A stretch of 32,381 nucleotides of DNA from NCBI GenBank assembly GCA_027484605.1, contig JAIXSR010000118.1, forward strand, positions 1 through 32,381. The letters are read 5' to 3'. Under the pieces are notes generated by a model. It had not been told where the DNA came from and made no database searches. It saw only the letters and a list, made by a program, of their open reading frames with translations. A program made the translations under genes and the position numbers. Below, in pieces: positions 8,122 to 15,858 of this stretch. The stretch's first letter is position 1; every line of letters begins with the position of its first letter. Origin of the DNA: Hyphomicrobiales bacterium (GTDB lineage: Bacteria; Pseudomonadota; Alphaproteobacteria; Rhizobiales; Beijerinckiaceae).

Positions 8122-8626
8122 TGGCCTGCGCCTTTTCCGGCAATCGCTTCTTCATCGTGGTGTTGACCAGCCATTCCTCGCCGCGCATCACCGTGTTCCG
8201 CGCCTGCATTTCGTAGCCGAGTTTCGCAAAGAATTCGCGGGCGGTTTCCGAGGCATCCGTGCTGGCGGTCTCGGCGCCGCGCTGGCGGGCGAGCAGTTCC
8301 ATCACGTCGAGCAGCGCCTTGCCGATGCCCTGCCCGGCATGGTCCGGCGCCACGTAGAGCATCTCGATGATGCGGTTCTCCTTGAGCTTCGGATCGTCGC
8401 GCAGCGAGGCAAAACCGAGGATCTCGCCGCCGGCCTCGGCGAGGATGGTCAGCCAGCCGGCGAGCCGCGCGCCGAAGGCCTCGACATCGTCGGCAGCGGC
8501 GGCCCAGGCCGCACGCTGCGCCTCGTCATAATCCTCGGCCGTCAGGTCCTCGATCGAGGCGGCGAAGAGTTCGGCCAGAGGCCCGGCATCGCGCGGGAGA
8601 TAGGGCCGGAAGGAGATCGTGGTCAC
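8114..8626 (-). CDS. GNAT family N-acetyltransferase
   Basis: Acetyl-CoA-dependent N-acyltransferase of 170 residues; the acceptor is unknown. The GNAT core is visible: beta-4 with [12 protein letters not shown] (87-98), the pyrophosphate-binding loop AGQGIG (97-102) followed by the [11 protein letters not shown] helix, and a C-terminal [15 protein letters not shown] strand-helix (about 129-143). It starts with GTG at 8624-8626 overlapping the cysS TGA by 4 nt (GTGA), and ends overlapping cimA by 8 nt, so it is translated as the middle gene of a coupled trio. Protein, antibiotic or small-molecule acetylation all remain possible. Confidence 0.88.
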   Translation of the reverse strand: MTTISFRPYLPRDAGPLAELFAASIEDLTAEDYDEAQRAAWAAAADDVEAFGARLAGWLTILAEAGGEILGFASLRDDPKLKENRIIEMLYVAPDHAGQGIGKALLDVMELLARQRGAETASTDASETAREFFAKLGYEMQARNTVMRGEEWLVNTTMKKRLPEKAQANG

Positions 8627-10083
8627 CGCTTGACCTCCCAGCGGGTGACGGGATTGCCCGCTTCGTCCTTGCCATCCATCAGCACGATGCCCAAGGCGAC
8701 GAGTTCGTCGCGGATCCGGTCCGACTCGGCCCAGTTCTTCGCCGCCCGGGCGGCAAGGCGGGCGTTGATGAGGGCCTGGATCGTGGCCTCGTCCACCGAA
8801 GCGCCTGCACCGGACAGCCGCTCTGCCTTGCTCTGGCCAAGCAGGCCGAGCAGCTGCGCCGTCGCCTTCAGTACGGCCGGATCGGCAATCTGGTGCAGCA
8901 ATGCGAAAGCCGCCGGCGTGTTGAGGTCATCGCCCAATGCCGCGAGAACGGCGGGATCGGGCATTGTCGCCTCGACCTCGTCGACCTTGCGATACCAGCC
9001 ATCAAGGATCGCCTGCGATTCCCGCAGCGATGTTTCCGTCCAGTCGATCGGCTGGCGATAATGGCTGCGCAGCATGGTGAAGCGGGCCACCTCGCCGGAC
9101 CACCCTTCCAGAACCTCGCGGATGGTCCGGAAATTCCCCAGGCTCTTGGACATTTTCTGCCCCTCGACCTGCAGGAAGCCGTTATGCATCCAGATCGCGG
9201 CCATGCGGTCCGCGCCGAAGGCGCAGCAGGATTGCGCGATCTCGTTCTCGTGATGCGGGAAGACGAGATCGATGCCGCCGCCATGGATGTCGAAGGTGTT
9301 CTTCACCGGGTCGTCGCAGGTCAGGCCGCCGCCATAGGGCTCGAGCAGCTTGGCCATCGACATGGCCGAGCATTCGATATGCCAGCCCGGCCGGCCGGGC
9401 ACGGGAATGCCGGCGGGCGACTCCCAGCCCGGCTCGTTCGGCTTCGAAGGCTTCCAGAGCACGAAATCGGTAGCATCGCGCTTGTAGGGCGCGACATCCA
9501 CCCGCGCGCCGGCGATCATCTCGTCGAGGCTGCGATTGGCCAGGGCGCCATAGCGCGGCAGACGGCCCTTGCCCGCGTCCTGGGCCTTGTCCATCGCCGC
9601 CGGTGAGAAGAGCACATGGTTCTCCGCGACATAGGCGAAGCCGCGCTCGATCAGCCGCTCGATCAGCGCGCGCATGCCCTCGATATGCTCGGTGGCGCGC
9701 GGCTGATATGTGGGCTCGAGGCAGCCCAGAGCCTGCACATCGGCCTGGAACTGCGCATTCGTGCCCTCGGTGACCTTGCGGATCGCCTCGTTGAGCGGCA
9801 GGTCCGGGTAGTCCCGCGCCGCGCGGTCGTTGATCTTGTCGTCGACGTCGGTGATGTTCCGCGCATAGACGACATGATCCTCGCCATGGAGGTGGCGCAG
9901 CAGCCGGAACAGCACGTCGAAGACGATGACCGGCCGGGCATTGCCGATATGGGCATAGTCATAGACGGTCGGGCCGCAGACATACATCCGCACCAGCGGC
10001 CGGCCCGTTTCCGGGTGGCTGGCCAGCGGGACAAGCGGCTCCTTGCGCCGCGTCAGCGTGTTGTAGAGCGTCAGCTCCGCCAT
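8623..10083 (-). CDS. cysS: Cysteine--tRNA ligase
   Basis: Class I aminoacyl-tRNA synthetase charging tRNA-Cys. The 486-residue protein has the HIGH-type motif HIGN at 45-48 and KMSKS at 310-314. The usual zinc ligands are recognisable: C36 in [10 protein letters not shown]238 in the WHIECSAMS block, and the histidines of PHHENE (276-281). The C-terminal anticodon-binding part is normal. The ATG at 10083 is the first of the frame. It is the first gene of a tightly coupled operon with a GNAT acetyltransferase and cimA. I saw no T-box or other leader structure upstream. Confidence 0.97.
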   Translation of the reverse strand: MAELTLYNTLTRRKEPLVPLASHPETGRPLVRMYVCGPTVYDYAHIGNARPVIVFDVLFRLLRHLHGEDHVVYARNITDVDDKINDRAARDYPDLPLNEAIRKVTEGTNAQFQADVQALGCLEPTYQPRATEHIEGMRALIERLIERGFAYVAENHVLFSPAAMDKAQDAGKGRLPRYGALANRSLDEMIAGARVDVAPYKRDATDFVLWKPSKPNEPGWESPAGIPVPGRPGWHIECSAMSMAKLLEPYGGGLTCDDPVKNTFDIHGGGIDLVFPHHENEIAQSCCAFGADRMAAIWMHNGFLQVEGQKMSKSLGNFRTIREVLEGWSGEVARFTMLRSHYRQPIDWTETSLRESQAILDGWYRKVDEVEATMPDPAVLAALGDDLNTPAAFALLHQIADPAVLKATAQLLGLLGQSKAERLSGAGASVDEATIQALINARLAARAAKNWAESDRIRDELVALGIVLMDGKDEAGNPVTRWEVKR

Positions 10084-10447
10084 GGTTCAAGCCCTCACGA
10101 GGTTAAGCGCCGCCACTCGCCGGGGGCGCCTCTCGGGATTGTCACCTTGCGGGTTGAACGAGACGGCTGGCCAGCGAGCGTTGCGCGCTAGCCACAAATC
10201 GCAATCGAAATCAGGTGCGACCCAAAATGTCTCATGCGCAATCCTTGCGCGAAGAGAGGCGCCGGGTCAAGTCACCGCTCCCCTGCCGCGCCTGATTCCG
10301 GGTGGCGATTCGGGAATTCCGGCGCGGCGCGGCGCCCCTCCTGTTCCATCCCGGGATGGAGTTCGAGGCGCGCCGTCAACCAATCCTTAAGAGATTTGCC
10401 CCACGATGGGTGAGCTTGAGTCATGCGTATCAACTGGGGGCAGAGCG
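10084..10447. other. Intergenic region between cysS and a secreted-protein gene (364 bp)
   Basis: No credible gene. It should contain the cysS promoter (leftward) and that of the small secreted protein (rightward). A perfect 16-bp palindrome TCCATCCCGGGATGGA lies at 10345-10360 and could be an operator or a short hairpin. No consensus promoter pair with correct spacing was found. Confidence 0.35.
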
Positions 10448-10768
10448 ATGCGCGCACGCGTCAGCATTCTGGCCGCTCTGGCGGTCAGCGTCACATCCGC
10501 GGTGATTTTCGCGTCTTCGGGGATCGAGTCCGAAGCACGCCCGAAACAGCGTGACTTCATCATCGCCGGCAGCGATGGCTATGGCACGCAGGAATGCCTT
10601 GCCAGCCAGTCCTCCTGCGGGCGGATCGTCGCCGATGCCTGGTGCGAGGCCAAGGGCTTCAAATCCGCCCTCGCCTATCGGCAGCTCGACCGGGACGAGA
10701 TTACCGGTTCCGCCAGCACGGCGCGCGGCAAGCCGGTCGACAGCTTCCTGATCTCCTGCAAGGACTGA
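10448..10768 (+). CDS. Small secreted four-cysteine protein of unknown function (106 aa)
   Basis: Exported protein with an N-terminal hydrophobic segment (about 6-22) that may be a signal peptide or anchor, followed by a polar domain with four cysteines (C50, C57, C66, C104) that could make two disulfides. The spacing C50-x6-C57-x8-C66 and the block GRIVADAWCEAKGFKSA (58-74) look like a conserved core. The ATG at 10448 is chosen because it places the hydrophobic stretch at the N-terminus; an upstream in-frame start at 10406 would add 14 polar residues. The gene is convergent with creA. The family is not recognised by name and no function is claimed. Confidence 0.75.
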   Translation: MRARVSILAALAVSVTSAVIFASSGIESEARPKQRDFIIAGSDGYGTQECLASQSSCGRIVADAWCEAKGFKSALAYRQLDRDEITGSASTARGKPVDSFLISCKD

Positions 10769-10778
10769 GGTCCCTGCC

Positions 10779-10804
10779 GGGCGCGGCGTTCCCCGCCCCT
10801 ATTT
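10779..10804. terminator. Possible bidirectional terminator hairpin
   Basis: GGGCG (10779-10783) pairs with CGCCC (10094-type arm at 10094+700, i.e. 10794-10798), extended by GG/CC across one mismatch, then CTATTT. It lies in the 30-bp gap between two convergent stops. The weak T-run makes this a tentative call. Confidence 0.35.
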
Positions 10805-11296
10805 CAGCCAATCCTTGCAGCGCGGCGCTTCCGCCATGCCCCAGGGCATGATCGGCACCGAGGATGTGGAATTCTTCGGGCTGCCATCAATCAGCTTGTC
10901 CGAATAGACGAGATAGACCAGCACGTTGCGCTTCTCGTCGCAGCCGCGAACGATCTGCATGCGCTTGAAGAGCAGCGAGCGCGACTGGCGGAACATCACG
11001 TCGCCCTGCTCGAACTTGGCCTTGAATTTCACCGGACCCACCTGCCGGCAGGCCAGCGAGACATCCGAAACTTCCTCCGCCAGGCCGAGGCCGCCGGCCA
11101 CGCCGCCGCGTTCCGGCACGGTGTAGTGGCAGGCGACGCCGTCAATTTCCGGATCGTCGATGGCATAGGTGGCCAGCTTGTCATCCGGGGTCAGCAGGCG
11201 GAAGACCGTCGATTTCTTGAAGATCAGGTCGGGCGACTGGGCCAGAGCCGGGCTGGCGGCAACGAGAGCAAGCAGGACGGCCGGAATCAGGCGCAT
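10799..11296 (-). CDS. creA: CreA family periplasmic protein
   Basis: 165-residue CreA-family protein, widespread in proteobacteria and without a firmly established biochemical role (in E. coli it is encoded beside the CreBC two-component genes). A signal peptide ends at ALAQ (residue 20). The family signature blocks are clear: STVFRLLTPDDK (29-40), AIDDPEIDGVACHYT, GGVAGGLGLAEEVSD, and near the end VYSDKLIDGSPKN followed by VPIMPWG. An AAAGGAGAT ribosome site precedes the ATG. No creB, creC or creD is next to it here. Export and family membership are secure; its job is unknown. Confidence 0.92.
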   Translation of the reverse strand: MRLIPAVLLALVAASPALAQSPDLIFKKSTVFRLLTPDDKLATYAIDDPEIDGVACHYTVPERGGVAGGLGLAEEVSDVSLACRQVGPVKFKAKFEQGDVMFRQSRSLLFKRMQIVRGCDEKRNVLVYLVYSDKLIDGSPKNSTSSVPIMPWGMAEAPRCKDWLK

Positions 11297-11374
11297 GGCG
11301 GATCTCCTTTCGGGTTGAACCGGAAATAAGCATGGTGCGCGCCGAAAGGAAGGCCGGATCCGGCGGAGATGTCC

Positions 11375-11581
11375 TCAGCTGATCTCCAATGTCTCGCGCG
11401 CCGCTGCGATCGCCGCCCCGAGCACGGCCTCGCTGCCGATATGGTTGGCCAGCAGCAGGACCAGCCGGGCATCGAGCGCGGCAGCCTGATCCGGCGTCAG
11501 CCCCCGCCGCGCCTCGACCAGCATCCGGAAGGCGCGGTCGGGATCGTCGAAGCGCGAGCGGGTTTCGAGAGTGTCGGCCAT
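11375..11581 (-). CDS. DUF2783 family small protein
   Basis: 68-residue acidic, helical protein of the DUF2783 family, members of which are usually encoded next to FAD-dependent aromatic monooxygenases. The same arrangement is seen here: its ATG is 3 nt after the monooxygenase stop and its ribosome site (GGAG) lies inside that gene's last codons, so the two are co-translated. No cofactor motif, signal peptide or membrane segment is visible. A role as a small helper or stability partner of the flavoenzyme is an inference from this constant linkage. Confidence 0.82.
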   Translation of the reverse strand: MADTLETRSRFDDPDRAFRMLVEARRGLTPDQAAALDARLVLLLANHIGSEAVLGAAIAAARETLEIS

Positions 11582-11584
11582 GGG

Positions 11585-13183
11585 TCAGGCTCCGGAAGCA
11601 AGGGCGCGGTTGAGGGCCGCACGAAGGCTGGCGGGATCGGGCTGGCGGAAGCGCGCGGCGACATGGCGGTCCGGCCGGAGGAGATAGCCACCCGGCCGGT
11701 CGAGGCCGAACCGCGCCGCCATCTCGCCCTCCGGATCGCCCAGCCCGCCCGGGCCCAGCCGAAGGCGGCTCACGCCCGCAGGCAGGTCCGCCATGGCCGG
11801 ACCCGCCTCGAGCCAGACGAAGCCGGCAGGCAGGACATCCGACAGGAAAGCGGCTGTGCCCTCCGGGCCCGTCACGCGCGCATCGGGAATCGGGGCGCCG
11901 GGGGCCGGGCCCGCCGGCCAGGATTCGGCATCCGGGGTGGAAAGCGGCGACTGGCGATAGGCCGTCGGCGCGGAAAGCCGGCCGGAATTGACCATCCGCT
12001 TGGCGAAATCGTGCTTCCGGGCCAAAGCCAGGGCGGCATCGCGCAGAACGCGCTCGGCCGCGGATTGCGGGGCGATGAAATCGGTCGAGCGGGTAGAATG
12101 GCCGATATTCTCGTCCGCCGCCTCGCCGCGTTCGCTGTCATAGCTCGCCAGCAGCGCCGGGCCGGCGCGGCCGTGATGGATCGCCGCCAGCTTCCAGGCG
12201 AGGTTCTCGGCATCCTGAACGCCGGAATTGGCGCCGCGCGCGCCGAAGGGCGAGACCTGATGCGCGGAATCGCCGACGAAGATCATCCGGCCATGCACGA
12301 AGCGCGCGAGGCGGAGGCAGCGGAAGCGATAGATCGAGACCCATTCGAGATCGAAGCGGCCATGGCCCAGCATACGCTCGATCCGCGGGCGCACCTGTTC
12401 CGGCCGCTTCTCGAATTCGGCATCGGCCGTGGCCGGCAATTGCAGGTCGATCCGCCAGATGTCGTCGGGCTGGCGATGCAGCAGGGCCGAGCCGCCGGGA
12501 TGGAAGGGCGGGTCGAACCAGAACCAGCGCTCGGTGGGATAGTCGCCATGCATCCGTACATCGGCGATGAGGAACTGCTCCTCGAAAACCTCGCCGGGGA
12601 AATCGAGCCCGAGCATCCCGCGCAGGGGCGAGCGGGCGCCGTCGCAGGCGACGACGTGATCGGCCCGGAGGCAATAGGGGCCGTCGGGCGTCTCGATCCG
12701 GACCTCGACATGGTCCGCCGCGGGGCTGACCGCGACCACGCGGTTCTTCCAGCGCAGATCAAGCCCCGGCACCGCAAGGGCGCTGTCGATCAGCATCTTC
12801 TCGACATGGAATTGCTGGAGATTGATGAAAGCCGGCATCTTGTGCCCGGCCTCGGGCAGGAGGTCGAAGGCGTAGAGCTCGCCCGCGCGCTGGAAGACGC
12901 GGCCGCGGCTCCAGGACACGCCCTTATCCACCATCGGCGCGGCACAGCCAAGCCGGTCGAAGATCTCCAGCGTCTTCTTCGCGAAGCAGATGGCGCGGCT
13001 ACCCTCGCCGATCCGGTCGCTGTCATCCAGAAGGACGACCGGCACGCCCTGCCGGCCGAGATCGATGGCGAGCGAGAGGCCGACCGGTCCGGCTCCGACC
13101 ACCACGACGGGGTGCCGGGCGGGAATGGCGAGGGCCTGGTCCGGCGATTTCCGGTAGGGAAAGGTGGCGAAAGCGGCGGTCAT
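11585..13183 (-). CDS. FAD-dependent class A aromatic monooxygenase
   Basis: 532-residue single-component flavin hydroxylase of the PHBH/phenol-hydroxylase/MhpA type, expected to hydroxylate an aromatic ring with NAD(P)H and O2. Motifs in order: FAD-binding VVVVGAGPVG (26-35), the DG motif ACDGARSPLR (179-188), and the GD motif FVGDSAHQVSPFGARGANSG (302-321) followed by QDAENLAWKL. The C-terminal part (about 420-532) is the thioredoxin-like domain found in MhpA/phenol hydroxylase relatives. Nearby FAH-family and MarR genes point to aromatic catabolism, but no ring-cleaving dioxygenase is in the window, so the substrate is unknown. Its upstream region is shared with the divergent higBA locus. 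Confidence 0.88.
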   Translation of the reverse strand: MTAAFATFPYRKSPDQALAIPARHPVVVVGAGPVGLSLAIDLGRQGVPVVLLDDSDRIGEGSRAICFAKKTLEIFDRLGCAAPMVDKGVSWSRGRVFQRAGELYAFDLLPEAGHKMPAFINLQQFHVEKMLIDSALAVPGLDLRWKNRVVAVSPAADHVEVRIETPDGPYCLRADHVVACDGARSPLRGMLGLDFPGEVFEEQFLIADVRMHGDYPTERWFWFDPPFHPGGSALLHRQPDDIWRIDLQLPATADAEFEKRPEQVRPRIERMLGHGRFDLEWVSIYRFRCLRLARFVHGRMIFVGDSAHQVSPFGARGANSGVQDAENLAWKLAAIHHGRAGPALLASYDSERGEAADENIGHSTRSTDFIAPQSAAERVLRDAALALARKHDFAKRMVNSGRLSAPTAYRQSPLSTPDAESWPAGPAPGAPIPDARVTGPEGTAAFLSDVLPAGFVWLEAGPAMADLPAGVSRLRLGPGGLGDPEGEMAARFGLDRPGGYLLRPDRHVAARFRQPDPASLRAALNRALASGA

Positions 13184-13207
13184 GGCAGGAGCTCGATTGA
13201 CTTCAGG

Positions 13208-13237
13208 AATAATACGTGATACGTATCATGTATTATT
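13208..13237. promoter_or_regulatory. 30-bp palindrome, probable HigA operator
   Basis: The two halves AATAATACGTGATAC and GTATCATGTATTATT are inverted copies with a single mismatched pair; the 12-bp centre TGATACGTATCA is perfect. It lies 23 bp before the toxin start and 24 bp before the divergent monooxygenase start. HigA-type antitoxins repress their own promoters through such palindromes, so this is the likely autoregulation site, and it may also affect the monooxygenase gene. TTGACT at 13197-13202 could be a -35 element, but no good -10 partner was found. Confidence 0.65.
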
Positions 13238-13260
13238 TTGTGCTGATATTCGAGGCGGTT

Positions 13261-13541
13261 TTGATCATCGGTTTTGCGGATCGAAGAACCGAGCTGTTCT
13301 TTCGTGCCGGCACTTGCGATCTTCGATGGCAAGCCTTCGGCGTGATTGCCCGGCGAAAGCTTGAGTATCTGGATGCCGCGAAGTCGATCATGGACCTGCT
13401 GCATCCGCCGGGAAACCGGCTTGAGCGCCTGCAGGGCGATCGGGCTGGGCAGTGGAGTATCCGGATCAATGATCAATGGCGCCTCTGCTCATTTGGACTG
13501 GAAAAGGGGCGAGCCATGTCGAGATCATCGATTATCATTGA
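13261..13541 (+). pseudogene. higB: HigB/RelE-family toxin gene with a -1 frameshift
   Basis: HigB-type toxins are ribosome-dependent mRNA endonucleases. From a TTG at 13261 (GAGG at 13252-13255) the frame reads IIGFADRRTELFFRAG, then RRKLEYLDAAKSIMDL, PPGNRLERLQGDRAGQ and SIRINDQWRLC, all typical of HigB. After TGC (about 13486-13488) the family ending C-F-x-W...VEIIDYH-stop is found only in the other frame: CTC-ATT-TGG up to TAT-CAT-TGA (stop 13539-13541). One missing T explains this. As it stands the frame does not stop but runs in phase into higA, so the toxin loses its C-terminus or becomes fused to the antitoxin. A sequencing error is the simplest alternative. Confidence 0.72.
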
Positions 13542-13836
13542 AGAAAAGCTGCCGGCCATTCGCGTCCGGACCCATCCCGGTGAAATCCTGCGCGAGGAAT
13601 TCCTGATCCCGTTCGGCATGAGCGCGCGTCAACTGGCCGAGGCGCTTGATGTGCCGGCCAACCGCATCAGCGAGATCGTGAGAGAACGCAGGGACATCAC
13701 GGCCGATACAGCCATCAGGCTCAGCCGGTATTTCGGGACGACCCCGGAACTCTGGCTGAACCTGCAGATTGCCCATGATCTCACCAAGGCCAGTGCGCAA
13801 GTCGACTACTCCACCATCAAGCCCCGCGCGGCCTGA
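13516..13836 (+). CDS. higA: HigA family antitoxin (Xre-type HTH)
   Basis: 106-residue antitoxin and DNA-binding repressor of a HigBA module. It carries the family's N-terminal THPGEILREEFLIPFGMS block (20-37), an Xre/HTH fold (ARQLAEALDVPANRISEIVR, about 38-57) and the diagnostic TTPELWLNLQIAHDL ending (about 76-90). The ATG at 13516 overlaps the ancestral end of higB by 26 nt, normal for coupled TA pairs. Because of the frameshift in higB, the same frame is open from the toxin start, so HigA may be made alone or as the C-terminal half of a fusion. Its stop directly abuts the stop of the convergent MBL gene (TGATCA). Confidence 0.9.
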   Translation: MSRSSIIIEEKLPAIRVRTHPGEILREEFLIPFGMSARQLAEALDVPANRISEIVRERRDITADTAIRLSRYFGTTPELWLNLQIAHDLTKASAQVDYSTIKPRAA

Positions 13837-14793
13837 TCACGCCTGCAGCCGGGCCCACATCTCGCGATCGCGTTCGGCGGTCCAGATGACCGGATGCTCG
13901 ATGCCGCGCGCCTCGTCATAGGCCCGGCTGACATTGAAGGGCAGGCAATGCTCGTAGATGGCATAGCTGCCGAAAGGCCCGTCCATGGCGGCCCGGACAT
14001 CGGCGTAGGCCGCGCGGAGATCCTTGCCGGCTGCCACGGCCTTTTGCACCGAGCCGTAGAGCGTCTCGAGAAAACCGGTCGTGCCGGCAATCGCCGCGGC
14101 CACCCTGTCGCGCCCGACCAGTGCATCGCCACGCCCCGGCACCAGCGAGACGGGGTCATGCGCGGCCACGCGCTTCAGCGTTTCGGGCCAATCGGCGAAA
14201 TGGGCATCGCCGCAATAGCAGGCGGAGCGATACTCGACGAGATCGCCGGAGAACATCACGCCGGCATCCGGCACCCAGGCGATGGTATCGCCCGCCGTAT
14301 GGCCCCGGCCGAGATGCTTGAGCCGCACCTCGCGCCTGCCGAGCCAGACCGACATCTCGCCCGCGAAGGTGATGCTCGGCCAGGTCAGGCCGGGAATCGT
14401 CTCCTTGCCGCGGAACAGGCGCGGGAAGCGGCCGATTTCCGAATCCATGTCCTGCGCGCCGCGCTCGACGATGAGATCGCGCGTGGCATCGGAGGCAAGG
14501 ATCATCTTCGCATCGCGATAGGCCGAGGCGCCGAGGACACGGACCGCATGGTAATGCGAGAGGAGGACATGCGTGATCGGCTTGTCGGTGACGGAGCGGA
14601 CCCGGTCGATCACGGCCTGCGCCATGGCCGGTGTCGCCTGGGCATCGACGATCAGCACCCCGTCATCGCCGATGATGATGCCGGTATTGGGATCACCCTC
14701 GGCCGTGAAGGCATAGAGGCCGGGGCCGATTTCGGCGAAGGTGATGGTCTTCTCGGCGAGATCCGCCGCCGAGGCGAAAGCCGGGCCGCTCAT
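13837..14793 (-). CDS. MBL-fold protein with incomplete metal site
   Basis: 318-residue cytoplasmic metallo-beta-lactamase-fold protein. Strand blocks IIIGDDGVLIVDAQATP (39-55), SHYHAVRVLGAS (79-90), GRGHTAGDT (162-170), SGDLVEYRS (182-190) and VPGRGD (218-223) correspond to the standard metal-site motifs. H80, H82, H165 and D184 are present. In the HxHxDH motif the Asp is Val84 and the second His is Arg85, and the final His is Arg221, so only one metal could bind in the usual way. Its ATG overlaps the FAH-family stop by 4 nt (ATGA), so the two genes are one operon. A hydrolase role in the same catabolic path is plausible; catalysis is not proven. Confidence 0.85.
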   Translation of the reverse strand: MSGPAFASAADLAEKTITFAEIGPGLYAFTAEGDPNTGIIIGDDGVLIVDAQATPAMAQAVIDRVRSVTDKPITHVLLSHYHAVRVLGASAYRDAKMILASDATRDLIVERGAQDMDSEIGRFPRLFRGKETIPGLTWPSITFAGEMSVWLGRREVRLKHLGRGHTAGDTIAWVPDAGVMFSGDLVEYRSACYCGDAHFADWPETLKRVAAHDPVSLVPGRGDALVGRDRVAAAIAGTTGFLETLYGSVQKAVAAGKDLRAAYADVRAAMDGPFGSYAIYEHCLPFNVSRAYDEARGIEHPVIWTAERDREMWARLQA

Positions 14794-15818
14794 CGGCCAC
14801 CTCCCGCCAAAGCCTGCGGTTCGATGCGGTTCTCGATGGCGCCGAAGAGCGAATGGCCCTTCCGGTCCTTCATCTCGATGCGGACCATGTCGCCGAAGCG
14901 CAGGAACGGGGTGCGCGCCGCGCCGTCGCGGATCGTCTCGACCATGCGCTGCTCGGCAAGGCAGGAATAGCCGCGCCCGCCTTCCGCCACCGGACGGCCG
15001 GGGGAACCATCGGGATCGCGGTTCGAGACCGTGCCCGAACCGAGGATCGTGCCCGCGCCGAGCGGCCGCGTCCTGGCGGCATGGGCGAGCAGGGTGCCGA
15101 AATCGAAAGTCATTTCCTCACCCGCCTCGGGGCAGCCGAGCGGCCGGCCATTGATCGCGGTGAGCAGCGGCAGGGCGAGTTTCCCGCCCGACCAGGCCGA
15201 ACCGAATTCATCCGGCGTGAGGGCCACCGGCGAGAAGGCCGTCGGGGGTTTGGACTGGAGAAAGCCGAACCCCTTGGCCAGTTCACCGGGGATGAGGTTG
15301 CGCAGGCTGACATCATTGACCAGCACGATCAGCCGGATCGCGGCGAGGCAGGTCGCGGCATCGGCGCCGGCCGGGATATCGCCGGTGATCACCGCGATCT
15401 CGGCCTCGCAATCGATGCCGTATTCCTCGCTGGCCACCGGCACGGCATCCCGCGCGCCAAGATTGGAATCGGACGTGCCCTGATACATCAGCGGGTCGGT
15501 CCAGAAGCTCGAGGGCAATTCGGCGCCCCGCGCCTTCCGGACGAGTTCCACGTGATTCACATAGGCGGAACCGTCGAGCCACTGATAGGCGCGCGGCAAC
15601 GGGGCAGCGGCATCATGCTCGTGGAAGCGGAAGGCGGGCACGGCCTCATGCTCGAGGCTCTCGGCGAGATCGGCGAGCGGCGCTGCCACCTGATCCCAGG
15701 CATCGAGGGCGGCCTGCATGGTGGGCACGATATGGGATGCCTCGGTGGCGCGGGTGAGATCCCTGGAGACCACGACGAGCCGGCCATCCCGCTCGCCCTT
15801 GAGCGACGCCAATTTCAT
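14790..15818 (-). CDS. Fumarylacetoacetate hydrolase family protein
   Basis: 342-residue FAH-superfamily enzyme, likely to cleave a C-C bond in a 2,4-dioxo acid from aromatic-ring breakdown, such as fumarylacetoacetate or a maleylpyruvate-type product. The N-terminal domain includes PLPRAYQWLDGSAYVNHVEL (73-92). The metal ligands are visible as the E-x-E pair E138/E140 in DCEAEIAVI and D169 in LVNDVSLRN; the GTILGSGTVSN loop (256-266) completes the site. The frame is open to 15923, but the ATG at 15818 has a strong GGAGGAAG ribosome site. It is first in the FAH-MBL operon and divergent from the TRAP gene across a region with two GTTTCA-type repeats. Confidence 0.88.
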   Translation of the reverse strand: MKLASLKGERDGRLVVVSRDLTRATEASHIVPTMQAALDAWDQVAAPLADLAESLEHEAVPAFRFHEHDAAAPLPRAYQWLDGSAYVNHVELVRKARGAELPSSFWTDPLMYQGTSDSNLGARDAVPVASEEYGIDCEAEIAVITGDIPAGADAATCLAAIRLIVLVNDVSLRNLIPGELAKGFGFLQSKPPTAFSPVALTPDEFGSAWSGGKLALPLLTAINGRPLGCPEAGEEMTFDFGTLLAHAARTRPLGAGTILGSGTVSNRDPDGSPGRPVAEGGRGYSCLAEQRMVETIRDGAARTPFLRFGDMVRIEMKDRKGHSLFGAIENRIEPQALAGGGR

Positions 15819-15858
15819 GCACTTCCTCCCGCGCTTGCCTTGTTTCGCCATCTTTCTG

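Noticed and set aside
10084-10200. T-box or cysteine-sensing leader before cysS
   Set aside because: No T-box core sequence or specifier-type stem was seen, and T-boxes are essentially absent from this bacterial class.
13480-13500. Programmed -1 ribosomal frameshifting in higB
   Set aside because: A -1 shift would reach the proper toxin ending, but there is no slippery heptamer of X-XXY-YYZ type and no obvious downstream stem-loop, so simple mutation or sequencing error is more likely.
13184-13840. Mobile element carrying higBA
   Set aside because: No transposase, terminal inverted repeats or target-site duplications were found around the module.
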